Positions 25,465 through 33,161 of a stretch of 64,000 bases of DNA are shown in pieces. The DNA comes from Geobacter argillaceus. Its GTDB lineage: Bacteria > Desulfobacterota > Desulfuromonadia > Geobacterales > DSM-12255. A program made the position numbers and the translations under genes. The notes under the pieces were generated by a model. It saw only the letters and a program-made list of their open reading frames with translations, was not told where the DNA came from and did not search any database. How positions within the stretch are numbered: position 1 is the stretch's first letter; each line of letters begins with the position of its first letter. The stretch is taken from assembly GCF_007830735.1 (NCBI RefSeq), contig NZ_VLLN01000002.1, positions 124,001-188,000 of the forward strand. Reading direction: 5' to 3'.

Positions 25465-27340
25465 GAAGAACCCCCTCCAGCCGCTCAAGCAGCAGGGCAA
25501 CACCCTGCTCCACCGAGTATGTCTCCGTATCGATCGTCAGTTCCGGCTGTTCCGGCGGCTCATAGGGTGCGGAGATGCCGGTAAAACCGGGCAGTTCGCC
25601 GGTACGGGCCTTGCGGTAAAGCCCCTTGGGGTCACGACGTTCACATTCAGTAATGCTCGTGCTGAGAAAGGTCTCAACGAACCGCTCCGGGCCGATGATC
25701 TGTCGCGCCATCTCCCGGTCTTCCCGAAACGGGGAGATGAACGAGGTAATCACGATGAGGCCGGCCTCGTTTATCAGCCGTGCTACCTCCGCAACCCGGC
25801 GGATGTTTTCCGCCCGGTCGCGCGGCGAAAAGCCGAGGTCGCGGTTGAGTCCGTGCCGCACGTTGTCGCCGTCCAGCACGAAACAGGGGTGCCCCGCCTC
25901 GATCAGCCGGCGCTCCAGGGCAAAGGCCAGGGTCGACTTCCCGGCACCGCTGAGTCCCGTGAGCCAGAGGGTGATGGGGCGCTGCCTGAGCACTGACTCC
26001 CGCAAGGCCGGTGTCACCTGCCCTTCGTGCCAGACCACGGTGCGGAGGGGAGGAACGGACCGCTCCGTTTTCAGTTCCGCATCGTAATCGGTCCGGTCGA
26101 CGATGGTGGCTGCCCCCAGGGTATCCCCGGTGGAGACGGACACTACGATAAAGGCGCCAAGCGCCCGGTTCTTCCGGTACTCGTCGGCAAAGAGAGGCCG
26201 ATTGAGGGAGAAACGCGCCCGGCCGATGTCGTTAAGAGACAGGCAGTCCATTTCCTCTCGCCGCAGGCTGTTGGGGTCAACCCGGTAATGGATCGCTTCA
26301 CAGCGCCCCTTCACCCAGGTAGTGGCCTGCTTGATCCAGTAGACCTCACCCGGCTGCAGCGGCTCGTCGCCGGTCCAGACCAGCATCGCCTCCAACTCCC
26401 GCCGCTCCGGCGGTACATTGCCGGGATGGACCAGGATATCCCCCCGGCCCACATCCAGATCATCCTCCAGGGTCACGGTCACCGACTCTCCCGCTACCGC
26501 GCGGGAGGCGGAGTTCATGCCGACGCCCACCGTTGCGATACGGGTGCGAAAACCGGAGGGAAGCACCATCACCTCGTCGCCGGCGCGGAGCACCCCCGAG
26601 GCTACCCGGCCGCCGACACCGCGGAAACTGCCGGAGAGATGGATCACCCGCTGGACCGGCAGGCGGAAGTCGATCAGGTTCCGGTCACCGGCTACGTACA
26701 CCTCCTCCAGATGTGAGAGAAGCGGGGGACCGGCATACCAGGGCATGTTCCCCCCCTTGTGCACCAGGTTCTCCCCGCTCACGGCACAGACCGGGATGAA
26801 CTGGAGATTGGCCAGCCCCAGCCGGACGGCGAACTCCCGGTATTCTTCCTCGATCTCCCGGAAGCGCTCCTCGCTATAGCCAACCAGGTCCATCTTGTTG
26901 ATCGCCACCACGAAACGGGGTATCCCCATGAGGGCACCGATGAAGGCATGGCGTTTGGACTGGGTGGAGACGCCGAGCTTCGCGTCGATGAGCAGCACTG
27001 CCAGATCGGCCTGGGAAGCGGCTGTGGCCATGTTCCGCGTGTACTGCTCGTGGCCCGGCGCATCGGCGATGATGAAGCGGCGGCGGGATGTGGCAAAATA
27101 GCGGTAGGCCACGTCAATGGTGATCCCCTGCTCGCGCTCGGCCCGCAGGCCGTCGGTCAGAAGGGAGAAATCGAGCTCCGCGTCCAGGTCGGCGCCGGGC
27201 CGCCGAAGGGAAGCCACGTGGTCGTCGTACAGGGCGCCGGCGTCGTACAGGAGCCGTCCGATCAGAGTCGACTTGCCGTCGTCCACGCTGCCGGCCGTGA
27301 GAAAGCGGAGGATCCCCTGGTCGTGAGTCTGCGCCGTCAT
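25457..27340 (-). CDS. cysNC: Bifunctional sulfate adenylyltransferase large subunit / APS kinase (CysN-CysC)
   Basis: A 627-residue fusion. The N-terminal GTPase (1-420) has GSVDDGKSTLIGRLLYD, DAPGHEQYTRNM and NKMDLVGY, and drives APS formation by CysD. The C-terminal APS kinase (about 445-627) has GLSGAGKSTLAFALERRL, LDGDNVRHGLNRDLGF and the lid ERRDPKGLYRKAR; it makes PAPS. The start overlaps the cysD stop by one base (TGATG). PAPS can feed assimilatory sulfate reduction or sulfation. A PAPS-type sulfotransferase lies 10 kb away in the same polysaccharide locus, recalling NodPQ/NodH. Confidence 0.96.
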   Translation of the reverse strand: MTAQTHDQGILRFLTAGSVDDGKSTLIGRLLYDAGALYDDHVASLRRPGADLDAELDFSLLTDGLRAEREQGITIDVAYRYFATSRRRFIIADAPGHEQYTRNMATAASQADLAVLLIDAKLGVSTQSKRHAFIGALMGIPRFVVAINKMDLVGYSEERFREIEEEYREFAVRLGLANLQFIPVCAVSGENLVHKGGNMPWYAGPPLLSHLEEVYVAGDRNLIDFRLPVQRVIHLSGSFRGVGGRVASGVLRAGDEVMVLPSGFRTRIATVGVGMNSASRAVAGESVTVTLEDDLDVGRGDILVHPGNVPPERRELEAMLVWTGDEPLQPGEVYWIKQATTWVKGRCEAIHYRVDPNSLRREEMDCLSLNDIGRARFSLNRPLFADEYRKNRALGAFIVVSVSTGDTLGAATIVDRTDYDAELKTERSVPPLRTVVWHEGQVTPALRESVLRQRPITLWLTGLSGAGKSTLAFALERRLIEAGHPCFVLDGDNVRHGLNRDLGFSPRDRAENIRRVAEVARLINEAGLIVITSFISPFREDREMARQIIGPERFVETFLSTSITECERRDPKGLYRKARTGELPGFTGISAPYEPPEQPELTIDTETYSVEQGVALLLERLEGVLHG

Positions 27341-28263
27341 CAGAAGTACCCCTCCCGCTTTTTCCTCTCCATGGAGCCGTCCCGGTCGTGGTCGATGACC
27401 CGGGTGGTCCGCTCGGACAGGCGCACCTCTTCCAGCTCCCCGATGATCTCCTCGACGGTGGCGGCCGTCGACGCCACGGCCCCGGTGCAGGGGTAACAGC
27501 CCAGGGTGCGGAACCGGCAGAGCCTGATCTCCTTCCGTTCACCGGGGTTGAGCCGGGTGCCGTCCCCTATCGGGATCAACTGGCCGGACCGCTCCACCAC
27601 CTCCCGCTCGGCGGCGAAATAGAGGGGAACCACCTCGATCCGTTCGCGGGCGATATAGCGCCAGACGTCCAGCTCGGTCCAGTTGGAGAGGGGGAAGACC
27701 CGCATGCTCTCCCCGGACTGCAGGCGGGTGTTGTAGAGCTGCCAGAACTCGGGCCGCTGGCGGCGCGGGTCCCACTGGCCGTGGCTGTCGCGAAACGAAA
27801 AAACCCGTTCCTTGGCCCGTGAACGCTCCTCTTCCCGCCTCGCGCCCCCCAAGACCATGTCATATCCACCATCCCGCAGGGCATCAAGCAGGGCCTGGGT
27901 CTTCAGGAACCCGCAGCAGCGGACCGTCCCCATATCCCACGGGTTGACGCCTTCCGCCAATGCCTGGCGGTTTGTGTGGACACGGAGATCAAAGCCGATC
28001 TCCCGCGCCATCCGGTCGCGGAAGGCTATCATCTCCGGGAACTTGAGGGAGGTATCCACGTGGAGGAGCGGAAAGGGGACGGAGGCAGGGTAAAAGGCCT
28101 TACGGGCCAGGTGGAACATGACCGACGAATCCTTGCCGATGGAGTACATCATCACCGGCCGCTCGGCCTCGGCGGCCACCTCGCGGATGATCTGGATCGC
28201 CTCGGCCTCCAGTTCGTCAAGCAGGGTCAACGTAAGTCGTTCGTTCAACACGGCTCCCCTCAT
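27340..28263 (-). CDS. cysD: Sulfate adenylyltransferase small subunit
   Basis: A 307-residue ATP-sulfurylase of the PP-loop family: [38 protein letters not shown], the conserved [13 protein letters not shown] and [14 protein letters not shown], and a C-terminal [16 protein letters not shown]-like segment. It condenses sulfate with ATP to APS, powered by the CysN GTPase encoded next. The start is either ATG 28263 or GTG 28251; the latter has AGGGGA at good spacing. It is the first gene of the minus-strand sulfur operon. Confidence 0.95.
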   Translation of the reverse strand: MRGAVLNERLTLTLLDELEAEAIQIIREVAAEAERPVMMYSIGKDSSVMFHLARKAFYPASVPFPLLHVDTSLKFPEMIAFRDRMAREIGFDLRVHTNRQALAEGVNPWDMGTVRCCGFLKTQALLDALRDGGYDMVLGGARREEERSRAKERVFSFRDSHGQWDPRRQRPEFWQLYNTRLQSGESMRVFPLSNWTELDVWRYIARERIEVVPLYFAAEREVVERSGQLIPIGDGTRLNPGERKEIRLCRFRTLGCYPCTGAVASTAATVEEIIGELEEVRLSERTTRVIDHDRDGSMERKKREGYF

Positions 28264-28342
28264 CGCGCAATTGGTGAAATACGTACCGGTTGAATTGACG
28301 CCGAATCGTGCAGGTGGTCGAAGTTGGAAGGCCTGAAACTGT

Positions 28343-28455
28343 TCAGACGGTCATGATTCCCGCTCCGTACCTGGAGAGCCGGGCATCAACCGTTACGAGC
28401 ATCATCCCTTCGGCCCGCGCCCGGGCGATCAGAATCCGGTCATCCAATGTCCTTC
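28343..28455 (-). pseudogene. C-terminal fragment of a PIN-domain (VapC-like) toxin
   Basis: About 35 codons read LDDRILIARARAEGMMLVTVDARLSRYGAGI and then stop at 28343. This matches the last third of VapC proteins, where LIARA and LVTxD carry late acidic active-site residues. No N-terminal part exists: upstream, the sequence runs into the MazF-like gene. It is the debris of an earlier toxin-antitoxin pair. Confidence 0.65.
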
Positions 28456-28481
28456 AAAGCGCCGCTAAAGCGACGTGTGTG

Positions 28482-28808
28482 CTAATCAGCCACCCCTACC
28501 CACAGGGCCAACAGCCTGGTGATCTCGCTCATCTGCTTTTCAGTCAGTCTGCCGATGACCTTCACCGCCTTTCCCCCGGGGACAGTCATGATTTTGTCTA
28601 GTTGAACCTGTGACGCCTCCTGAAGGCCATTCTCATGCGACGGCTCAACAGGATAGCGAAACAATGGTGTCTGCTGCAGATGTGTTGTCAGAAAACAGAG
28701 CGTAATACTCGGATGTTCTGCAAACAGACGCGACTGGACGATCAATGCCGGCCGAGGCTTGCCGTAATCGCCGGGAGTTGCAACCAGCACCAGCTCTCCC
28801 CGCCTCAC
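28482..28808 (-). CDS. MazF/PemK-family toxin
   Basis: A 108-residue endoribonuclease toxin. RRGELVLVATPGDYGKPRPALIVQS carries the conserved G-D-x-G-K-x-R-P-A-l-V pattern of the PemK/MazF fold, and CFLTTHLQ and SQVQLDKIMTVP hold the later catalytic Thr/Ser region. It would cut mRNA when the antitoxin is lost. Its start overlaps the antitoxin stop by 4 bp (ATGA). It is the first intact module of the toxin-antitoxin island. Confidence 0.9.
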   Translation of the reverse strand: MRRGELVLVATPGDYGKPRPALIVQSRLFAEHPSITLCFLTTHLQQTPLFRYPVEPSHENGLQEASQVQLDKIMTVPGGKAVKVIGRLTEKQMSEITRLLALWVGVAD

Positions 28809-29026
28809 TCCTCGCCCCAGTCGGCAATTTCGGCCAGCATCTCAATATCTATCAGCTCATCACGGTCGTGCTCGATCATGCTCGACTGCCGGCGACATTC
28901 TTCGGCAAAGCCAGGCAGGGAAGGATCAGGCACCCATATCTGCACCGGTTTCAGCCCGGATGATTTAAGTCGTTCCCGATAATTTCTAACTCGCTCCCTT
29001 ACAGGATTTGAACGCATTGCCATCAC
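28805..29026 (-). CDS. MazE-like antitoxin (DUF3018 type)
   Basis: A 73-residue partner of the MazF-like toxin. RERVRNYRERLKSSGLKPVQIWVPDPSLPGFAEECRRQ matches the DUF3018 pattern (R-L-r-x-x-G-L-R-P-V-q-i-W-V-p-D, then EC-R-x-Q). It ends in an acidic tail (DELIDIEMLAEIADWGEE) that should wrap the toxin. Start could be 29026 or the in-frame ATG at 29017. It is expected to repress its own operon. Confidence 0.88.
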   Translation of the reverse strand: MMAMRSNPVRERVRNYRERLKSSGLKPVQIWVPDPSLPGFAEECRRQSSMIEHDRDELIDIEMLAEIADWGEE

Positions 29027-29145
29027 CTTTTCATGCCGCTATTGTTAAGACCACCCACAAGTTACATGTAACAGTGACCAACCTTCCTGTCAACCAATCT
29101 CGAGCCGAACATCTTCCTTCATGATCCTCTTCGCCCTATCCCCCT

Positions 29146-29211
29146 TCACCGTCTGATCGCATCAATAATTTTCCTCAGCGGCGCGGTCAGGCGCCAGGAG
29201 AGGGATTTGAC
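29146..29211 (-). pseudogene. Remnant of a glycosyltransferase 3' end (tail copy a)
   Basis: The minus strand reads KSLSWRLTAPLRKIIDAIRR and then a stop, the C-terminus typical of glycosyltransferases in this locus. No upstream coding sequence remains: the next bases belong to the vapBC promoter. The core CTCTCCTGGCGCCTGAC is identical to copies at 30794-30813, 31695-31714 and 33912-33931. Confidence 0.8.
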
Positions 29212-29260
29212 TATCGTTCCGACTACGGGTATAGTCGTTGGGCACAAAGGAGAAATCGTC

Positions 29261-29470
29261 ATGCCTGCAAAAGCCAATCAACTTGACCTTACACCTCTCC
29301 CTGCATCATTACGGCGCGAAATAAGGGATTTTTATCAATTCCTGCTTGCCCGTAGCGGGCAAAAAAAATCTCTTCAAGCTCCCAAATACTCATTCAGTGA
29401 CATCTGCGGGCAACTCTCCTGGAAAGGCGATGCGGTAGCAGCCCAACGGAACATACGAGATGAGTGGTAG
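29261..29470 (+). CDS. VapB-like antitoxin
   Basis: A 69-residue protein starting MPAKANQLDLTPLPASLRREI with AAAGGAG 8 bases upstream. It has a helical middle (REIRDFYQFLLARS) and a C-terminal WKGDAVAAQRNIRDEW suited to toxin binding, as in VapB/DUF2281-type antitoxins. It overlaps the PIN-domain toxin gene by 11 bp. The exact DNA-binding fold is not recognisable by eye. Confidence 0.75.
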   Translation: MPAKANQLDLTPLPASLRREIRDFYQFLLARSGQKKSLQAPKYSFSDICGQLSWKGDAVAAQRNIRDEW

Positions 29471-29837
29471 CCGCCGGTTTGTACTCGACACAAACGCAGT
29501 AGTTGCGCTTCTGGCTGGGAACCGTGATTTGGCGCATCGTCTTGAATCCGCTGAGTATGTCGGGATATCAATCATCTCCTATCTGGAATTCCTCGTATTT
29601 GAAGGACTTACCGATACCGACCGTAACTGCTTTGCCCGTTTTTGCGAACGGGTGGAAATTGTGCCTCTCTTACATGACAAAGCGCTAACCGGGTTGACGA
29701 TCGATCTCCGTCAGGAATACAGGCTAAAACTACCGGATGCGATCATTGGTGCCACCGCATTATTCAAGCGTGCAACCTTGCTAACCAATGACACCCATTT
29801 CAGCACCATAGACAGGCTGTCCATTCAGGCATGTTAA
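29460..29837 (+). CDS. vapC: VapC-family PIN-domain toxin
   Basis: A 125-residue PIN ribonuclease. The acidic active site is visible as FVLDTNAVVALL (Asp10), SYLEFLVFEGL (Glu), LPDAIIGATA (Asp) and LLTNDTHF (Asp). It probably cleaves tRNA or rRNA, as VapC proteins do. It forms an operon with the small antitoxin just upstream. The cassette is bracketed by glycosyltransferase-tail remnants at 29146-29211 and 29907-29958. Confidence 0.9.
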   Translation: MSGSRRFVLDTNAVVALLAGNRDLAHRLESAEYVGISIISYLEFLVFEGLTDTDRNCFARFCERVEIVPLLHDKALTGLTIDLRQEYRLKLPDAIIGATALFKRATLLTNDTHFSTIDRLSIQAC

Positions 29838-29906
29838 GCCTCGCCCTCCTCCCCGTAGTCTCCAATTTTGAATCACGAATCCAGAGTCACGAGTAACAGC
29901 CTTTCC

Positions 29907-29958
29907 AGTAACCAGTCACAGATTCTACGCAGTGGCGCGGTTCAGGCTGCGGATTCCC
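29907..29958 (-). pseudogene. Degraded glycosyltransferase 3' end (tail copy b)
   Basis: On the minus strand CCTGAACCGCGCCACTGCG matches tail copy c (CCTGACCGCGCCACTGCGG) with an extra A that breaks the frame. Similarity to copy c continues past the former stop into TCTGTGACTGGT-like sequence. It lies between the vapBC and the RelE/ParE modules. Confidence 0.6.
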
Positions 29959-30006
29959 CGCACACCACATCTGCGTGTATCAGCGTGCATCTGCGGTTAA
30001 ATGCCC

Positions 30007-30087
30007 TTCTTACGCGACTCCCGACTTCGGGGAGTGCCCCTGGATTGTGACGAGAATGGCAGAAAGTCTAACCTGCCCCCAAGGGAT
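30007..30087. repeat. 81-bp duplicated element, copy 1
   Basis: TTCTTACGCGACTCCCGACT ... AAGGGAT is repeated at 32041-32121 with about four differences and no length change. It contains a small hairpin (ACTCCC...GGGAGT). Copy 1 lies upstream of the antitoxin at 30158; copy 2 directly follows the solitary antitoxin at 31805. Confidence 0.85.
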
Positions 30088-30157
30088 GACCCCGCCCCTT
30101 CACAGATCCATCGACATGTGATAAAGTTTAATGCATTCAGCTTGTAAGGAGATCCAA

Positions 30158-30379
30158 ATGCAAACAATTAACCCTCAAGAAATTCTTTCATTGAGCATCC
30201 CTGAGCGGATTCAACTAGTAGAAGACCTTTGGGATAGCATAGCTGCGGACCAGAATGCCGTTGAAATCACCGAAATGCAAAAACACGAACTGGATAAGCG
30301 ACTTGCAGACTATGCTCTCAACCCTGATGATGGCGACACCTGGAACGAAGTACGAAAAAGGCTATGGCACGCGTTGTGA
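30158..30379 (+). CDS. Addiction-module antitoxin (TIGR02574 type)
   Basis: A 73-residue antitoxin starting MQTINPQEILSLSIPERI, with AAGGAG 7 bases upstream. LSIPERIQLVEDLWDSIAAD and ELDKRLADYALNPDDGDTWNEVRKRL follow the helical pattern of the antitoxins paired with RelE/ParE toxins. It overlaps the toxin gene by 16 bp. A relative without a toxin is encoded at 31805-32035. Confidence 0.88.
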   Translation: MQTINPQEILSLSIPERIQLVEDLWDSIAADQNAVEITEMQKHELDKRLADYALNPDDGDTWNEVRKRLWHAL

Positions 30380-30672
30380 CCTACACCGTCATTGTCAGAA
30401 AAGCTGCGGAAGCTGACATGGGGGGAGCTGCACAATGGTATGAACATAAAAACCAAGGGCTTGGAAGTGAATATCTTCGTGCAGTCGAGAGTTGCATCGC
30501 CTCCATATCCAGACACCCTCAACAATATCCAATTGTTTACAATAATATTCGTAGGTCGCTGCTCAGGCGATTCCCGTTCGGCATATTCTATCTGACCACA
30601 TCAAAATCTGTCATTATAGTCGCCTGCCTTCACGGAAAGAGGCATCCAGCCACGTTTAAATCCAGGACATAA
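30364..30672 (+). CDS. RelE/ParE-family toxin
   Basis: A 102-residue toxin: YTVIVRKAAEADMGGAAQWYEHKNQGLGSEYLRAVESCIASISRHPQQYPIVYNNIRRSLLRRFPFGIFY in family order (helical hairpin, then beta sheet), ending in CLHGKRHPATFKSR. The FPFGIFY and HGKR segments are characteristic of ParE-type members. It is coupled to the antitoxin upstream and is expected to poison gyrase or translation. Confidence 0.88.
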   Translation: MARVVTYTVIVRKAAEADMGGAAQWYEHKNQGLGSEYLRAVESCIASISRHPQQYPIVYNNIRRSLLRRFPFGIFYLTTSKSVIIVACLHGKRHPATFKSRT

Positions 30673-30762
30673 TTCATCCCGATCGTAATGTCCCCACCAT
30701 TTCAGTTTTCCCATCCCCCATTCCGCCTGTCTTCACCCTTCACCGCCTTTCCCAGTCACGAG

Positions 30763-30948
30763 TTACCAGTCACAGACTTTCCGCAGTGGCGCGGTCAGGC
30801 GCCAGGAGAGGGAGGATTCGAGCGGCTCTGGACGCTCCGGCCGCTTTCGCAGGGCGGCGATGGTGGCGTCGCGGCTTGCACCCTCGAAATTTCCGGAATT
30901 TTCATGAATGTCCCCGGAATCGCCGCGATCATTATCCGCCCTGTTCAA
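30763..30948 (-). pseudogene. Remnant of a glycosyltransferase-like gene 3' end (tail copy c)
   Basis: An open stretch reads SRDATIAALRKRPERPEPLESSLSWRLTAPLRKVCDW (given here only as a description: RDATIAAL, then a PER-rich link, then the SLSW tail) and ends at a stop at 30763. It is clearly similar at DNA level to the 3' end of the gene at 33872-34924 (RDATITALQKRLERLDQLES plus tail). The 5' part of the gene is missing, replaced by AT-rich unrelated sequence toward 31003. Confidence 0.75.
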
Positions 30949-31003
30949 CGGTTAAAATAAATCTGGATGTCCCGGTTTCCTCAGTTTTCTCGATTGGCAT
31001 CTA

Positions 31004-31306
31004 TTACGGGAAGTTTTGTATGTCTTGAGCTGCGTGGAAGACGCGCAGGATAAAGATGACCTCTTTGTCGATTGAATATATGACAATGTAGGGGAATTCT
31101 GGAAATATCAGTTCACGTGTTCCGTTAATCCGTCCGGGCTTCCCACTGGATGGATGCTCGGAAAGCTGATCAAAGGTTCTCTTTACTATCTTGAGTACGG
31201 TTTTTGCGGCAGCGGCAGGGTTATCTTGAGCAATGTACCGTTCGATAGCATCAAGATTCCTTTCAGCTCCGTTAGTCCATTCTACTCGCAAGCCTTTGCC
31301 TCCCAT
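31004..31306 (-). CDS. parE: ParE-family toxin
   Basis: A 100-residue toxin of the RelE/ParE superfamily: VEWTNGAERNLDAIERYIAQDNPAAAAKTV, FDQLSEHPSSGKPGRINGTRELIFPEFPYIVIYSI and a final ILRVFHAAQD. The GR-x-x-GTRE-l and VFHAAQ motifs are typical of ParE. It overlaps the antitoxin by 25 bp. It lies between tail remnants c and d. Confidence 0.9.
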   Translation of the reverse strand: MGGKGLRVEWTNGAERNLDAIERYIAQDNPAAAAKTVLKIVKRTFDQLSEHPSSGKPGRINGTRELIFPEFPYIVIYSIDKEVIFILRVFHAAQDIQNFP

Positions 31307-31533
31307 TTGGCAAGAACGGTTTCATGGGAGGTTGTCTGTCCTCTTTCCACCTCATTCAAACCTTCAAGGATGCTTTTAATCTGCCATTCATTCAGTTCGA
31401 GGTAATGGGTTATGGCTTCTTCAATAACAAATGTTTTGGAACGTCTGGTTGCCGCGGCAAGAAGCTCGATTCTTTGCTTCATCCCTGCCGGGAGCCTGAA
31501 GGATATGGTGTCTCTTGCTGTTGACTTTTGCAT
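31282..31533 (-). CDS. parD: Ribbon-helix-helix antitoxin (ParD/CopG-like)
   Basis: An 83-residue antitoxin. Start 31533 (MQKSTARDTISFRLP) follows GGAGA. The N-terminal TISFRLPAGMKQRIELLAAATRRSKTFVIEEAITHYLE is a ribbon-helix-helix DNA-binding domain, and the rest (QIKSILEGLNEVERGQTTSHETVLAKWEAK) matches antitoxins that hold ParE. It is expected to repress its own operon. Confidence 0.9.
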   Translation of the reverse strand: MQKSTARDTISFRLPAGMKQRIELLAAATRRSKTFVIEEAITHYLELNEWQIKSILEGLNEVERGQTTSHETVLAKWEAKACE

Positions 31534-31688
31534 GAGAGAGTCTCCTGAATGGGTTACTGCATTACAATGCAATACACCTTACCAAGATACACTATATACG
31601 TCAAGAATCCTTGGTTCTTTCCAACCGCGGTTCCCTTACGTGCTCATCTGCGTTTATCAGCGTCCATCGGCATGTCGGTAAAAGGCGT

Positions 31689-31720
31689 GACTACGTCAGG
31701 CGCCAGGAGAGGGAGAAGTC
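31689..31720 (-). pseudogene. Short glycosyltransferase 3' end (tail copy d)
   Basis: The minus strand reads FSLSWRLT then TAG. It shares the identical core CTCTCCTGGCGCCTGAC with copies a, c and the intact gene at 33872. A copy of the CTGCGTTTATCAGCGTCCAT intergenic repeat lies next to it at about 31645-31672. Confidence 0.65.
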
Positions 31721-31804
31721 ACCATACCGCCGGTTGCTTTGAGACCTTATGTATTGTAAAGTGGTCGTCAGAAGCGAACTATCTCCTTTAAGGAGGGCAC
31801 AAGA

Positions 31805-32035
31805 ATGCCGGTAAAAGACATCGCCTCGTTTGAATCTGATGCATTAACGCTCCCGGCCACACAGCGGGCCATACTGGCCAAACACCTTCTGGCAAGCCTG
31901 GATGATCTTGAGGAACGGGAAATCGAACAGATGTGGCTTGATGAAGCAGAGCGCAGATACCAGCTTCACAAAGATGGATCATTATCGTCACGTGACGCCT
32001 TTAAAGCGATAGCCGAGGCACGGAAGCGCTTGTGA
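31805..32035 (+). CDS. Solitary addiction-module antitoxin (TIGR02574 type)
   Basis: A 76-residue protein starting MPVKDIASFESDALTLPATQRAILAKHLLASLDD, with AAGGAGG about 9 bases upstream. LPATQRAILAKHLLASLDDLEEREIEQMWLDEAERR fits the family of antitoxins for RelE/ParE toxins. No toxin follows: the next 80 bases are copy 2 of the 81-bp element and then a convergent PIN gene. The toxin was probably lost, or the protein acts on a toxin elsewhere. Confidence 0.82.
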   Translation: MPVKDIASFESDALTLPATQRAILAKHLLASLDDLEEREIEQMWLDEAERRYQLHKDGSLSSRDAFKAIAEARKRL

Positions 32036-32040
32036 GCAAA

Positions 32041-32121
32041 TTCTTACGCGACTCCCGGCTTCGGGGAGTGCCCCTGGATGGTGACGAGAATGGCAGAAAG
32101 TCTAACCTGACCCCAAGGGAT
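32041..32121. repeat. 81-bp duplicated element, copy 2
   Basis: It matches 30007-30087 almost exactly (TTCTTACGCGACTCCCGGCT ... AAGGGAT). It begins 5 bp after the stop of the solitary antitoxin. Recombination between the two copies would remove the RelE/ParE and ParDE modules. Confidence 0.85.
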
Positions 32122-32141
32122 TCTGCTCCGTGATGTCCGGA

Positions 32142-32570
32142 TCAGGGATGCAGTTTTGTCTGGACAAGAAACTCTGCCGGGGTAACGATTCTTATGCCGC
32201 TGAAGGCCTTGAGGTCGGTCAGGTGATGGTCACCGGAAACGATGAAGTCGGCCCGACCCTCCACGGCGCAGATTAGGTATTTGGTGTCGTCGGGATCTGC
32301 GGCAAGTGGTGCAATCGGGAGGGTGCCGTCGGTGAACAGCGCCACTGTCCGAATTTTCGCCATGAAATGGCACAACTCTTCGGCTGACGCAGCAATACGA
32401 CAGCTTATCTTGGGATAGGCGAGAACCCGCAGAATTTCGTCGCAGATCGCCTCGGAAATTACCAGCAGCAGTTTCTCCTCGCGCACCAGACGCATGATGA
32501 CATCCGGTGTGGAGCCGGGCTTGAGCAGTGCACTGATAAACTGGTTGGTATCGAGCACAACCCGGATCAT
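32142..32570 (-). CDS. PIN-domain toxin (putative TA toxin component family)
   Basis: A 142-residue PIN protein of the type beginning MIRVVLDTNQFISALLKPGS. Active-site acids are in VVLDTN, SEAICDEILRVL, DPDDTKYLICAVE and FIVSGDHHL. This group (TIGR00305-like) is annotated as a toxin of toxin-antitoxin systems. Its start overlaps the Phd antitoxin stop by 4 bp (ATGA). Confidence 0.88.
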   Translation of the reverse strand: MIRVVLDTNQFISALLKPGSTPDVIMRLVREEKLLLVISEAICDEILRVLAYPKISCRIAASAEELCHFMAKIRTVALFTDGTLPIAPLAADPDDTKYLICAVEGRADFIVSGDHHLTDLKAFSGIRIVTPAEFLVQTKLHP

Positions 32571-32830
32571 TGTCGGGCTGCCTCGAGCGCCTCTGCAAGA
32601 TCTTCGTCAATAGTGCCCGCATCGCCGCTGACGCTCCCCTGAAGCGCCTCGTACAGACGGAAAAACTCCTCCCGTTCCTGCTTCATACTGAGATATTTCT
32701 CAATCGGTATGATGGCGACCAGCGGCTTCCCCGCCCGTTCAATGATATACTCGTCCGACTTGAGCACGACCTCGTTCATGACCTGACCCAGATTCTGACG
32801 TGCCTTGATGGCGGAAACTGTTTTCAGCAT
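32567..32830 (-). CDS. Phd/YefM-family antitoxin
   Basis: An 87-residue antitoxin: MLKTVSAIKARQNLGQVMNEVVLKSDEYIIERAGKPLVAIIPIEKYL is the Phd/YefM DNA-binding fold (a-x-x-a-r-x-x-l-g-x-l). The C-terminal DEDLAEALEAARQ region should bind the PIN toxin. It is first in the minus-strand pair and presumably autoregulated. Confidence 0.88.
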   Translation of the reverse strand: MLKTVSAIKARQNLGQVMNEVVLKSDEYIIERAGKPLVAIIPIEKYLSMKQEREEFFRLYEALQGSVSGDAGTIDEDLAEALEAARQ

Positions 32831-33161
32831 AGCTGTCTCCTATGATCATAATGGTTGATATAACCATACCAAAGGAATGTTCACGGAGCAAGTAAATCAA
32901 TTTGCAACAGAGCTGTCGGATCATTCCCCATTAGCGCGCATCGGCGGTCAACTCTGCACGCCAAGCCTTTCTTCACCATCCCGTTCCCCTCTCCTCGATC
33001 CAGCCAGCGCCATAACGCCCGACAACTTTCACCACACGCTGAAATTTTGTCCCCAGATCCCTGCCCTGCTTATATCCCTACCAATTGTGTGCTGCAAAGT
33101 GTCAAACTTCGGTGTCCCGGTTTCGTTCCCTGTCTGGCCCCGGAATCTGCAGTGGACATTG
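32831..33161. other. Non-coding spacer between two TA modules
   Basis: No gene is recognised in 331 bp. A fragment of the intergenic repeat (CATTAGCGCGCATCGGCGG) sits at about 32930-32950. Sequence around 33105-33160 has short matches (TGTCCCGGTTTC) to 30968-30980, suggesting shared debris. Confidence 0.5.

Larger units (their letters stand above)
29838..30157. other. Repeat-rich spacer between vapBC and the next module
   Basis: No gene is seen. In order it holds TGACTGG/GAGTCACGAGT-type short repeats (29875-29925), a degraded glycosyltransferase-tail copy b (29907-29958), the CTGCGTGTATCAGCGTGCAT...GCGGTTAA intergenic repeat (29971-30000), and copy 1 of an 81-bp element (30007-30087). Confidence 0.7.

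Noticed and set aside
30688-30960. 90-codon plus-strand open frame
   Set aside because: It is antisense to glycosyltransferase tail copy c and has no independent support.
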